64,000 bases of DNA, taken from contig CM034410.1 in assembly GCA_019925095.2 (NCBI GenBank), forward strand, positions 14,162,436 to 14,226,435. Direction: 5' to 3'. Position 1 is the stretch's first letter; every line of letters begins with the position of its first letter. The DNA comes from Dendrolimus kikuchii (lineage: Eukaryota > Arthropoda > Insecta > Lepidoptera > Lasiocampidae). Position numbers and translations under genes: made by a program. Shown here one piece after another: positions 23,491 through 33,962 of this stretch. The notes under the pieces are model-generated. The model did no database searches and was not told where the DNA came from. It worked only from the letters and a program-made list of their open reading frames with translations.

Positions 23491-24290
23491 CAGGGTCTGT
23501 TATACAAGCAACAACGTGAGAGCGAGATTACACGCGGTCAATGCCGACTCATATATGAAGCAAAAAGTTGAAATATGTTAAACAACAAAAACATTCAAGT
23601 GGAAGTAACAAGTAAATAAATATACAAGTTTTTGAAATGTTGGTTCCAGATTGTATTTTTGTTTCTTACGTTCTAGTTTATTTTTTCATTTTATTTTTAT
23701 TGTGGGTGTTTTGACGGTCTAGAATGACCTCTAGGAGCTATATGTTGACCTAACATTGGCCACGTAGCCGTGAACCATTATCAAAACCGTCTCATTCTAG
23801 CGTTCTCATTTATTTATAGTGTTGTATGCTCTATGCATTTTTGTTTTGGAAACTTATATTTTTGTGGAATTCAATACGTAGTGTAAACGCCTCTTTAATC
23901 ACTTCTTTTTAAAACACTTCATTGCTCATTCCTACGTTTTTTATAGTATTGTTTCTATATTTTTTTATTATATCGATGTTGAGACTAAAATTAATCAAGA
24001 ATGTGATAGGTGTTTTTTAAAATGTTATTAACAAGTGTTTATTGATTAACCAGCGCATAAAAAACTTTAGACATGTCCTGCACACGATTTCGTACATAAG
24101 TCCTGGAGCCAATCCAACAATAATGTCTGCTAAGAAGGCGGTGAGGCGGAAACGAGAGGGGTCCAATTACTTATATACTTATTAATTCCTTTGAATATAG
24201 ATAAATAAGCCGACAGACGAACACACTCATTGTATATAATTATATAATAACCAAGACGAAACAATTTACGCTTGTATTATGGGTAACACA
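23491..24290. other. AT-rich intergenic DNA
   Basis: No gene, RNA or clear repeat recognised. Confidence 0.45.
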
Positions 24291-24298
24291 ACGAACAA

Positions 24299-24751
24299 CA
24301 GGGGCGTAGCTACCGCCTTATCAGCTGTATCAATGATATAGGGCCCCCAGGCTACAGGAGCCCCGAAAATGTGTAATCAAAAATTCCTAAAATATTATCC
24401 ACAATCTTTTATAGGTTTATAACATTTTTGAGAATAACTGCTGGGCCAAAAGGCACGGCTACCAGACATGACATTACATTGACATTGACATTGTCTATAG
24501 AAACAGAAGATCTAGAAAAACTTAAATCGTCTTTAGATATGAATGATTTGATAAACAAGTTTCCCCATTCGGCAAACTTATCTTTGATTTTAATTGCTTG
24601 TCTAACTTGGCTCCTAGAGCATTAAGTTTAAGTAATAACTTAAATTAATATATAATTATTTTAATTCAATAACGAGCCTTTTTTTGTTTCTTTTATATAT
24701 AAAACTACCTTTGGGTCCCCCAACACATTTTGAAGGCAAGCTACGCCACTG
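24299..24751. mobile_element. hAT-like non-autonomous element
   Basis: Ends CAGGGGCGTAGCTA and, inverted, CAGTGGCGTAGCTT bound 453 bp. Flanks ACGAACAA (24291-24298) and CCGAACAA (24752-24759) match at seven of eight bases. An internal 65-codon frame (24428-24625, non-ATG context) includes IETEDLEKLKSSLDMNDLI. It may be transposase debris, but I cannot identify it. Confidence 0.8.
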
Positions 24752-24929
24752 CCGAACAACCTTGGCAGCGATCTGAGACACCCTGAACAGAATAAATAAG
24801 GACAATTTACATAATTTACCTTGCCGGGTATCAAATCGGAGATCTCGCGTTCTAGTGTCGTCTTCGAGTGAAAACAATCTAATTATCGTGTTGTGACACA
24901 TACAAACACCCAAACACAATTTATACTAT

Positions 24930-25066
24930 CCGCAAGAGTTAAGTTGAGACCTGAGCGGAATGCGCGCTCCTCTCTAGACCCCCGCCTTCTTACCGCTCTC
25001 GCCATCGACGCGTCATTACTTCGCACTTACGTCATCCGTGCGAAGTCGCAAGTTAACTCTTGCGGG
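24930..25066. mobile_element. small fold-back MITE
   Basis: CCGCAAGAGTTAAGTTG at the left pairs with CAAGTTAACTCTTGCGGG at the right. The total is about 137 bp with a GC-rich centre in AT-rich surroundings. Confidence 0.6.
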
Positions 25067-25825
25067 TTGTACTTACATATTAAAATGGATCTTATAAGGT
25101 TAATCAGTAAGTACTTGATCTGATTTTATTAATTGAAATTGATTAATCGTATTAAATAAATGTTTCGATATTTTAAAAAGTAATTTTAAACGGAATGCAG
25201 GCTTTTCCTACCTTTAGTCCAACAGTATTTTTGTAAATTAGAGAAATTTTATATCGATAACTTGAAGTTAAAATATTTTTTTTATTTTACTTATGGCATG
25301 ATAATACATTCGAAGCTTGGTCATGGAAACAATACTAGATGTCTTATATACGTCTAATCTTCCTAATTTAGCAGCATTTAGTAGCTATTCATGAAATGCA
25401 AGATGCACTTAATTTCAAAACGATATGATCATAATTTTATATATAATATCATAAACAATATGTTGATATGGATATTCGTATTATTTGTGTATCATTTTTG
25501 TTCTGAATTATTCAAGTTATCGTTGAAAATTACAATGAAATAGACACTATTTTTTATGATAAATGAAAAATACGTGTTCGGTTTTTATTTAAATAATTTT
25601 ATTTAAATGCTTCATCTAAATAATCTTTACCCAAGTATTGTTCACTTAAATGAAAAGTACTTAATATTTTTATATGCTTGGTAGAACAATGAGCAACGTT
25701 TTATGCTAATATTTACTCTATACGTGAGGAAACAAATCAAAATTTACTTCTAATTTCGCTTATTTACTTAAATTAACGCAGAAAATTTAAATACACCTCG
25801 GAAGCTTCCTGATTTCGCGCAGGGT
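25067..25825. other. AT-rich intergenic DNA
   Basis: Nothing recognised. Confidence 0.45.
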
Positions 25826-25899
25826 GCAGGAAGTCAGAGTTAACGATTTTATACCTGACTGTAGTGTGAAAGAGATGCAATGCCAGCCTGGAGAGCAGG
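25826..25899 (+). other. possible orphan exon
   Basis: A 74-bp segment between a GCGCAG acceptor and a CAG|GTGAGC donor is open in one frame (VQEVRVNDFIPDCSVKEMQC). It contains two Cys. No partner exon was found nearby on this strand, so it may be chance or a relic. Confidence 0.2.
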
Positions 25900-26386
25900 T
25901 GAGCGAGAACGCTATATTTTCTCCTCTAAGCTTTCTAAATATATACCAACTCGTATATCTTGTAATTAAGGATTGTAACCGAACAAAATTTAAAAAACTG
26001 TATTGTTACCATTGCTAATGAGTTTAATAGCAGGCTAAAACCCATGGACCTCTATAATAGGGACGCGACATATTGTTCTATACGTACAATTGCTTATACA
26101 AATAGCATCCATTTTGAAGGCACACACATAAACATATATCTATCTCGTTCTTACTCAGCACTGTAACTCGCAGGAAAACAATATAACAGTATTTCAGTGC
26201 GTACATAAAGTGGAACATGAATATACGTAAATACCTAATGAGGCCGAAAATCCGCCATGTTTAGTGCACCAAATGTCATTATCAGTCAGTGCACCCGGTA
26301 CTTGTCCTGTCAAAAAGTCGTGGTATAAATGAAAATAACTAATTATCTTTCAATATTTTGCTTGTGATTTAAAATAATTGAAGCCA
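25900..26386. other. intergenic DNA before the LTR element
   Basis: No gene recognised. Confidence 0.4.
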
Positions 26387-26586
26387 CGGGCCCCCGCTCC
26401 ACCCTCGCGGCGTTCGGGTCGCCCGACCCGCCCGCCGGCCAAGCTACTCAGTTAATCCTGCAACCTTGTGACGTACGCATGTATGTAGGAACTCACGCGC
26501 CGGCCTGCGCGCCGCGCGTTCGGGGTTCGTTCAGTAGGTTTATTCATTAAAACAAGTTTACCAATCAAGCTTTATTATTTCAAGTG
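26387..26586 (+). repeat. 5' LTR
   Basis: Identical to 29561-29760. Starts CGGGCCCCCGCTCC and ends TTATTATTTCAAGTG. The first half is strongly GC-rich and the end is AT-rich. A possible primer-binding site, TGGCAGCCCAACGTG, follows at about 26601, 14 bp past the LTR end. Confidence 0.85.
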
Positions 26587-27466
26587 CCCGCTATAATAAT
26601 TGGCAGCCCAACGTGTGGCACGAAATATAGTGTTTTAAAACAGTTTTAGTGTGTTCTAGTTATAAACTTTGCGATACCTGTGTGTGCCGATACGTTTGTT
26701 CCGCGTTTGTTCTGAGTTAGTACTCAACGCGACGTTTAGGTGGCTATCGTAAGTCTAGAACTAAACTGTAGGTTCGTGATTTAGTACCTAATGACCTAAC
26801 GTGTTCTGAATAGGTTTCTATAGGACTTGTGAGTGAAATACACGTTCGTACGAGTGTGAGTGCTCGACGTGTTTGGACTTGTTTGAACTTGTTCGGACTC
26901 ATTCGTTTTTATTCAAACTTGTTCGTACTTTTGCATACTTGTTTATAACTTAAGTTAGTACTTTGAATAAACCTAGGTACCCTAAAACGGTTCAAATGTT
27001 TATTTGTGTTTGTTTTACGTGACATTTTGATTTAAATTTAATTTATTGTTTTATATAAAGTGACTATAAGTATAAAGAACTAGAAATTAGTGTTTATTTT
27101 CATATATGTAAGTACATACGTACGATGGTTCCGTAAGTACTTTTGGACTTATTTATACAGGACTGTACTTACCTACTAGTTGGAATAATTTTGGAAGAAT
27201 AATTTTATACAAAGACTTTTTTTTTTCGTTAATTGGAACATTGTGTTTTGTGTACAGACAGTGTTGTTTTCCAATTTAAGACTTTTAGTGTCAGACTGTT
27301 TTGAACTTAGAACTTTATTTTCAAGTTATCTTTTATAGTTGAAGTTATTGTTTATTTAGGCTACGATGAACAATTATTTTGTGTTGAACTATATTGTGTT
27401 TTCCGTTTGTCTTGGTGATCGGACAATTTATCACCGTGGAAACATAGAGTTTTCCGATTAGGCATT

Positions 27467-29629
27467 ATGGTGCTTACACGGTCTGGTGCAACCAGTGACG
27501 GGATGGATCAGCATATACCCTCTGTGGATAGGGGTATCGCTGGAGAGTCTGAGACTCTCTTGTCCGCGTCCGGCGTGGCTCATGTGCCGCCGGGCGCGCC
27601 TCCACCGCCTACTGCGGGCCCTAGCGGGGCCTCCACCTCTGCTGCGCCGTTTGCGCAGTCGCCGGCGCCGTCTGTTCAACCGGGAACTCCAATAGTTATG
27701 ACGGATCAACACTTGGCGTATCTTTTGTCTTTGATACGCGCTCCAGCTTCACCGCCTGCGCCTGTTACGAGTGCCTTGTCTGGTAACTTTGCAAATTGCT
27801 CATCGCGCTTCGACGGTGCAAAAGGGAGCGACGTTTTAGCTTTTGTCGACGCTATAGAAATATATAAGGAATGCGTCGGTATAGAAGATCACATAGCCTT
27901 GCGAGGCTTACCAATGCTTTTGTCTGGTCTTGCAGCAACCTGGTGGCAAGGTGTGAAAGCATCTGTTAATAGTTGGCCTGATGCCATAGAATTATTAAAG
28001 CAAACTTATGGTCCTCGTTTGCCGCCACACAGGGTTTACCGGAAAATATTTGAACGGGAACAAGGCGATGAGCCTACCGATATTTTCGTCTGCAAAATAA
28101 GAGCATTGTTAGCACAGTTGCCGTCGACTGCTATCTCTCAGGAAGCTCAGCTCGACATGGTGTATGGGCTACTGCATAAGAGAATAAGGGAGAAGATATG
28201 TCGTAAATCTTTTATGTCTTTCTCTGAGCTATTGGAACAGGCCCGTTCTATTGAAGATATTTTAGATGAAGGCCGTAGCTCTCAGCAGTCACAGCTTAGA
28301 AAGAATAAGGAATCAGTGACTCCGATTGTAGACACAGCATATCCAGCAGTACCAGCTTCGTCCAGTAAAGCAAGTAGAGCTCGTTGCTATTATTGTAAGC
28401 AATTCGGCCATTTGAAAGAGGAGTGCCCGAAGCTGTTATCTAAGAAGTCGTTTCCTGGTAACATTAAGAAAGAAGAAGACAGTTTGACACCTTCAGTAAC
28501 ATGCTTTGGATGCGGCACGCCTGGTGTTATACGAGCTAATTGCTCTACTTGTAAGAATAAACAGGAATCGTCTGCTTCTATTTCCGCTTTCCAGTCAATT
28601 GCCGCTATTGGAAGCGAGGTCATTGACCCGCGTCAGAGACCCGTAGTGGAATTGGAGATTTATGGTGCTCGTGGAAGTGCGTTGTTTGATACTGGTGCAA
28701 AGCAATCGGTTGCTAGTGAAAGTTTACGTGCACATTTAGTGAAACACGGTCATAAGTTCGATAAAACGTGTACTAGTGTTAAGTTAGCTGATGGTTCATG
28801 TAAAAATCTTGTAGTAGATGTAGCTAAGGTGGATGTAAGGGTGCCGCAGGGGCCTGTCGTTCCCACTCTTTTTATTATTTTGCCTGGTGCAACTGATACC
28901 TTGTTAGGTATGAATTTTTTATTAGACGCAGGTGTGGTACTTGACTTTAAAAATTCTCGTTATACTTTTAGTCATATACCGCGATATTTTACGATGAGAT
29001 TTGAACCAGAGGTAGGTTCCCATTTTGGGTCGGATCAACGTCAACGGCTCTCGGAACTCCTGAATGATCAAGAGGACATTTTTACTCCAGGGGGAGCGCC
29101 AACTTCTTTTGCGCTGCATCGTATAGATACGGGCGATGCTACGCGAATCACTAATCAACAGCGTCGGAGGAAGATTTACGCCGATAGGGGGCGTCAACCC
29201 GCACCAAGCTACAAAATTGGTGATTTAGTTTTGGTTTCGGCCCACGTTTCCAGTAATGTTGACAAAGGGGTTACTAGTAAGTTTACGCCCAGACGACTGG
29301 GACCGTTCAAAATAGCTGAGTTAGTTAGTCCTACCACCTATAAAGTAGTAGATAATAATGGAAACACTACTAAGTACCACGCTAGTGCTCTCACTTTATA
29401 TCAAGGAGATTCTGCCGTAATTCAGAGTAGGAGGAGGGGTAGGCCTTCCAAAGCCAAGTCCTCTCCCGGGGTGTCCGAGGACTTGGAGGGGGAGACTATA
29501 GCGCGGCAAGTATGTAAAAGCGCTGGAAGTATACGTGTTGGGAACATCGTATCCCCGATGCGGGCCCCCGCTCCACCCTCGCGGCGTTCGGGTCGCCCGA
29601 CCCGCCCGCCGGCCAAGCTACTCAGTTAA
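27467..29629 (+). CDS. Gag-protease polyprotein fused to integrase C-terminal tail
   Basis: 720 residues. Residues 1-100 are Pro-, Ala- and Ser-rich. About 105-275 is the Gag capsid-like domain (FDGAKGSDVLAFVDAIE, ATWWQG, FEREQGDEPTDIF). A CCHC knuckle (CYYCKQFGHLKEEC, about 306-319) and a second Cys cluster (CFGCG) follow. The aspartic protease has LFDTGAKQSV (about 406) and LLGMNFLLDAG. The frame then reaches FALHRIDTGDA, normally the lead-in to reverse transcriptase. It passes directly into an integrase-tail-like segment (SYKIGDLVLVSAH, KFTPRRLGPFKI). The core enzymes are deleted in frame. Translation ends inside the 3' LTR. The 1 kb leader (26587-27466) holds no gene. Capsid assembly may still work; polymerization cannot. 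Confidence 0.85.
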   Translation: MVLTRSGATSDGMDQHIPSVDRGIAGESETLLSASGVAHVPPGAPPPPTAGPSGASTSAAPFAQSPAPSVQPGTPIVMTDQHLAYLLSLIRAPASPPAPVTSALSGNFANCSSRFDGAKGSDVLAFVDAIEIYKECVGIEDHIALRGLPMLLSGLAATWWQGVKASVNSWPDAIELLKQTYGPRLPPHRVYRKIFEREQGDEPTDIFVCKIRALLAQLPSTAISQEAQLDMVYGLLHKRIREKICRKSFMSFSELLEQARSIEDILDEGRSSQQSQLRKNKESVTPIVDTAYPAVPASSSKASRARCYYCKQFGHLKEECPKLLSKKSFPGNIKKEEDSLTPSVTCFGCGTPGVIRANCSTCKNKQESSASISAFQSIAAIGSEVIDPRQRPVVELEIYGARGSALFDTGAKQSVASESLRAHLVKHGHKFDKTCTSVKLADGSCKNLVVDVAKVDVRVPQGPVVPTLFIILPGATDTLLGMNFLLDAGVVLDFKNSRYTFSHIPRYFTMRFEPEVGSHFGSDQRQRLSELLNDQEDIFTPGGAPTSFALHRIDTGDATRITNQQRRRKIYADRGRQPAPSYKIGDLVLVSAHVSSNVDKGVTSKFTPRRLGPFKIAELVSPTTYKVVDNNGNTTKYHASALTLYQGDSAVIQSRRRGRPSKAKSSPGVSEDLEGETIARQVCKSAGSIRVGNIVSPMRAPAPPSRRSGRPTRPPAKLLS

Positions 29630-29760
29630 TCCTGCAACCTTGTGACGTACGCATGTATGTAGGAACTCACGCGCCGGCCTGCGCGCCGCGCGTTCGGGGT
29701 TCGTTCAGTAGGTTTATTCATTAAAACAAGTTTACCAATCAAGCTTTATTATTTCAAGTG
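29561..29760 (+). repeat. 3' LTR
   Basis: Identical by eye to the 5' LTR. The first 69 bp code for the C-terminus and stop of the polyprotein. Confidence 0.85.
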
Positions 29761-30019
29761 TACAAATGTACCGGCTCGTACGTGTTCGACGCAACTCTAT
29801 GAATGTTTGTGCATATCTGACTAGACATTTACTGTATTATGCTTGACAAAACATTAAAACGCAGGACTTACGTGAAGAAAAGTCCGAATTTGTTTTCAAT
29901 ACACAACTAATAAACAAGAAACAGCGTGAGCGTGATCTAAGTCGATAAACGTGGTCGATGCCGACTCGTGCAGCACTAAAGGATAACCATACCATAAGAT
30001 AGCTGGCTGATAGATAGCT
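29761..30019. other. old interspersed repeat flanking the LTR element
   Basis: 29875-29980 resembles 23500-23560 (CAACGTGAGAGCGAG-like, GATGCCGACTCGTGCAGCAC). No gene. Confidence 0.35.
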
Positions 30020-30345
30020 GTTTTTGGCGGGAACCGAAAGGAGATGTTGTGTTGTGCAGTTTTATTTTCTAAACATGTGTAAGATTACTCTAAAATGAAC
30101 AGTAGTTGTAGGACATTGATAGTTTTTGAGTAGTAATTATGTGTTTTTGTGAGAAATGTGAACAGTATAGTCAAATGTGGCCTTTCGACTTTTCACAAGG
30201 ACTCCGTTGAGTGACGTCAGTTGATGACCTACAGTTCAGCTGAGCTGTACACAGGCTTAAGAAAACGAAGCAACTATATTGTAATCTAAGATCTGGCTTA
30301 AAGGCCTAGTTGCCAAGCCATAAACCTAAATAAATAATAACGTGG
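30020..30345 (+). repeat. retroposon family A, copy 4
   Basis: It runs from TTTTTGGCGGGAACCGAAAG to GCCTAGTTGCCAAGCCATAA and an A-rich tail. It is one of the longest copies. Confidence 0.8.
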
Positions 30346-30516
30346 CTGGAATTATGGCAATGGCATTACCTTGGTTACAGCTGTTTTTTTTTATAACGCG
30401 TTGGCTTCGCCCTGGTGATACAAACGTCTAGTAGGCGACGGCGACTACTTTCCACGAGCTGGGCTGTCTGTTTGCCAGCTTCGGAATACCCCGATTGCAA
30501 TGTTACGTTCTTTAAA

Positions 30517-30769
30517 TCTATATAATATTATAAAATACTAAACACGCCGTCTGTACATTGAAACTATTTAAAAAACAACTGCAATACACTACATAAATTT
30601 CTTGTCTGTTTGTTCGGGATTCACGTAAAAATTACTGAGCCGATTTCGATGCGGTTTTCTCGCTGATCGTCAGCAAATTCGTAGACTTCAAAATCTGCTC
30701 TACTTTTTATCACGGGAATTCCGCGGGAATTTCAAGTCAAGCTTGGACGAAGCCGCGGGCATATCCTAG
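30517..30769 (+). mobile_element. short non-autonomous Helitron
   Basis: It starts TCTATATAATATTATAAAAT after a host A and ends CCGCGGGCATATCCTAG before a T. A related sequence without a clear end starts at about 50079. Confidence 0.6.
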
Positions 30770-31036
30770 TTTACACATATAAATAAAAGTCATGAATGTA
30801 ATGGAATCACAATTTATTTTATCTTACAGAGATATTACGCTTAAATATTAAAAACAATTGCATCTACTTTTTAAGCCTGGAGAAGCTTCGCTGGCAACAG
30901 GCTAGCACCATCTAGAACAGGAAGAGAATATGAGAATTACGACTTTTCATTTATTAAACTTTTTATCATTGTAAACGAATACAATGCAAGAAAACTTAAC
31001 TTATTTGTACTATACTCTACTCAAAATCCCTCAAGA

Positions 31037-31471
31037 CTATAAGTAGAATACTGAGCCCAGATCACCGTCTTCTATGGGTAAGGTGCCCAGAAGGCTGGCT
31101 ACGTTTCCTCGCTGGATCGCCATACTGATCCGTTGGCCGAGGTAAGCACCAGCCCTCTGATCACCCGAAGAGTCAATGAGTCGTTTCGATGAATTTTGGT
31201 AGAGGCTCATGGCCTCAGGACCCCACGGTCCAAACGTCTCGACAGCAAACGGCACAAACATATAACTCTCACAGAGGGTTGCATATTTGCGCCGCTTGAG
31301 TGATTCGGCTGTTTCCGCCGCTGAACCGGCTGATTTAGACGTGTTTGGTAAATGGGATGCGGCCAACGTGTCTACGCAAGTCGCATCCCACACCAAAGGT
31401 TTGCCAAGCTGCCAGGGAACTAGAGTCATTCCGTCGGGACGCCTACCATCGTCACGTGCAATAGCGTGCAT
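31037..31471 (-). pseudogene. LINE-like ORF C-terminal fragment, RPDGM family, copy 1
   Basis: 144 residues. DDGRRPDGMTLVPWQLGKPL is followed by VWDATCVDTLAASHL, then [43 protein letters not shown]. Related sequences recur at 50640, 56783 and 57480, so this is repetitive. The pattern P-D-G followed by W-D-x-T resembles a PD-(D/E)xK nuclease core of LINEs; that is inference. It starts at an ATG by chance; the parent protein was longer. Confidence 0.6.
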
Positions 31472-31599
31472 TTATTAAACTAAATTATTCAAAATCTATA
31501 TATTAATACGTGAAGCAAAAAGACAGCAAAAACTTTGTACCCGTTTTTACGAAAATTGCGCGGACGGAGGAGTATGAAATTTCGCACACTTCTAGTTTA

Positions 31600-32333
31600 C
31601 TAGTTGTGCCCGCGACGTCGTCCGCGTGAAATTTGCTTTCAAAACCGTCCGATTTTGAAACATTCTTCATTGGTGCTCCGCTCCTATTGGTCTTAGCGTG
31701 ATGATATATATCCTATAGCCTTCCTCGATAAATGGGCTATATAACACTGAAAGAATTTTTCAAATCAGACCAGTAGTTCCTGAGATTAGCGCGTTCAATA
31801 AAACAATATATTACATTTTAAATAACGCGATATCTTTTGAATGAAACGTTCGAATTGAATAACTCAAAAAGTTCTAGAAAGGTATTGAATTCATCTTAAA
31901 TATGAAGTAATTTATTTTGATAAGGATTAATACCAAGGTACAAAATAAAGAGTTTTTGAAGCGACGGCATTTTAATTATTTAAAAAAATAAAAGAGAACA
32001 CTTATTGTGGATAACTACAATAGTTAGACATATGGTTACGCGATATTTTTTGTAGACAATTATATGTTCTGCAAAGTGGTAGTACATTGTTTTGTTCTAT
32101 AATCAATAGTTTTCGCAGAAGAATTTTTTCGGGACATTTTTTTACACCTTGGGTTACATACATTATTGGACTTTTAGTAAGGATCCCAAATTTTTTTGAA
32201 AATATAATATAGCCTTCCTCGATAAGTGTACTATTCAAGACTGAAAGAATTTTTCAAATCGGACCAGCGGTTCCTGAGATTAGCGCGTTTAAACAAACAA
32301 ACAAACTCTTCAACTTTATAATATTAGTATAGA
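31600..32333 (-). mobile_element. non-autonomous Helitron
   Basis: On the minus strand it starts TCTATACTAATATTATAAAG after host A and ends CTAG before T, 734 bp. The sequence GAATTTTTCAAATC and GATTAGCGCG occurs twice, showing an internal duplication. Confidence 0.7.
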
Positions 32334-32434
32334 TATAGAGAAGTAGTGCAGAATGCTAATATTTTTTTAAAATTATGCATAAAAAATACATCAAATCAAT
32401 AAAAAAAAATATTACACACGCTACCATGCGTTCG

Positions 32435-32504
<70 letters not shown>

Positions 32505-32749
32505 TATTTTTTTTCTGTTTATTCTTAAAGTCAAATTAACAGTGTAGACTTGTATCTGTGATTATACAAGTATATTATAGAAGTCTTTGACAGAACCTTA
32601 ATAATATTCAAAGTTATAATTAAAATTAATTATGATCCAATTTTGACCACTGGGCAACCACTAGTAATAAAAAATGTCTCATCTTCAGCATTTCTTAGAC
32701 TTTAGGTGCTTAATGACTTATGTGAAGATCAGCACGTACCGTCGTGAGT
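32334..32749. repeat. AT-rich DNA with a (TA)n microsatellite 3' of COX4
   Basis: (AT)n spans about 32451-32503, preceded by a short CACACA run. The interval also holds the COX4 3' UTR. Confidence 0.7.
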
Positions 32750-33874
32750 TTACTTCCAGCGGTTGTTCTCATAGTCCCACTTGGACGCGAGGCCGTCCAC
32801 CGGGTTCACCTTCAGGTCCAGCATCCTCTGCAGTTGGGCCTTCTGCTTCTCTTCGCCCAGGGTGTCGGGCATTGGACTGTATACTGGAGGAAAGGAACAC
32901 TTGCAATTTCTCGACTCTTTTTTCTTTATCAATACAACATGTACGTACAGTATAAGATCTTATGATATCGTAGCATCATTACATTTTGCCTTATTAGGGG
33001 TGCTATATTGAAATTTTATAATATCGGGTTAAATAAATTACAATAATAAATAATCAACAGACAAACACATATATTGTATATGTCCAAATTAATCGAGTCA
33101 CACTTGTATTGTGGGTAATATACAAGGAACTACTCTGAGGCTCGATCCCAGACACCCAGACCATAGTAAACAACAGTGAAAATTCGTTTCCGAAGTTAAC
33201 CATACCAGGAATCGAACCCGGAGCTGCTGTATTGCAATAAGGTAAGCTTTCCTTATTTGACATTATTAAAATGTCAATATCATACAATAATAATTTTAAA
33301 CATAAAATAACAACCCACAGCCAGGTGGTAGGGTATTTGTCCGTCTGGATGGCTACCACCCCAGATTCTAGTCTCCCTTAAGAGAGCAGCAGCGCATTTG
33401 TAGCACCTTTGGTGTTGCAAGTGTCCGTGGGCGACGGTAAGTGCTTTCCATCAGATGGGCCGTCTGCCTGTCTGCTGAACTCATGCAATAAAAAGAAATA
33501 AAAAAATTTACTTAGGCTGGTGTACGTAGACAATTAACCAATGCTTAAAAAAAATAATTACTGTTTAGCCGTAATATTAACGATTACTTTATTTGAAACA
33601 TTGATTAAATGTCTATGCACACTAGTCTTGGAAGGAACCAATATCCTGCTACTACGAATGTTCACTATCAATAACTATTAGATACTTGGAAATAAAACCG
33701 CACTCCAATACATCGCTCTATGTAAGTTGAATATGCTGCCTCTTACTGTCGGAGAGGCCAAATCCCTCTACCAACATCTAGAAATTTACTCAGGAAACAT
33801 TATTTGTCCACAACTAGCTGTCTGATTAACACAATATAATCATGCTAATACATTTATTATAATAACTTATGTAT

Positions 33875-33962
<88 letters not shown>

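Larger units (their letters stand above)
26387..29760 (+). mobile_element. internally deleted Ty3/gypsy-type LTR retrotransposon
   Basis: Two 200-bp LTRs identical by eye bound a single long frame with Gag, protease and an integrase tail, but no reverse transcriptase, RNase H or integrase core. Identical LTRs argue for recent insertion. A polymerase-less copy would have had to be moved by enzymes from a relative. No 4-6 bp target duplication and no TG...CA LTR ends are apparent, so the exact LTR borders are uncertain. Confidence 0.9.

Noticed and set aside
26387..29760. Target-site duplication for the LTR element
   Set aside because: The bases next to the LTRs (GCCAC and TACAA) do not match, so no duplication is claimed.
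32451..33962. TA arrays as origin or satellite
   Set aside because: Short pure dinucleotide runs common in insect introns and flanks; no larger unit.
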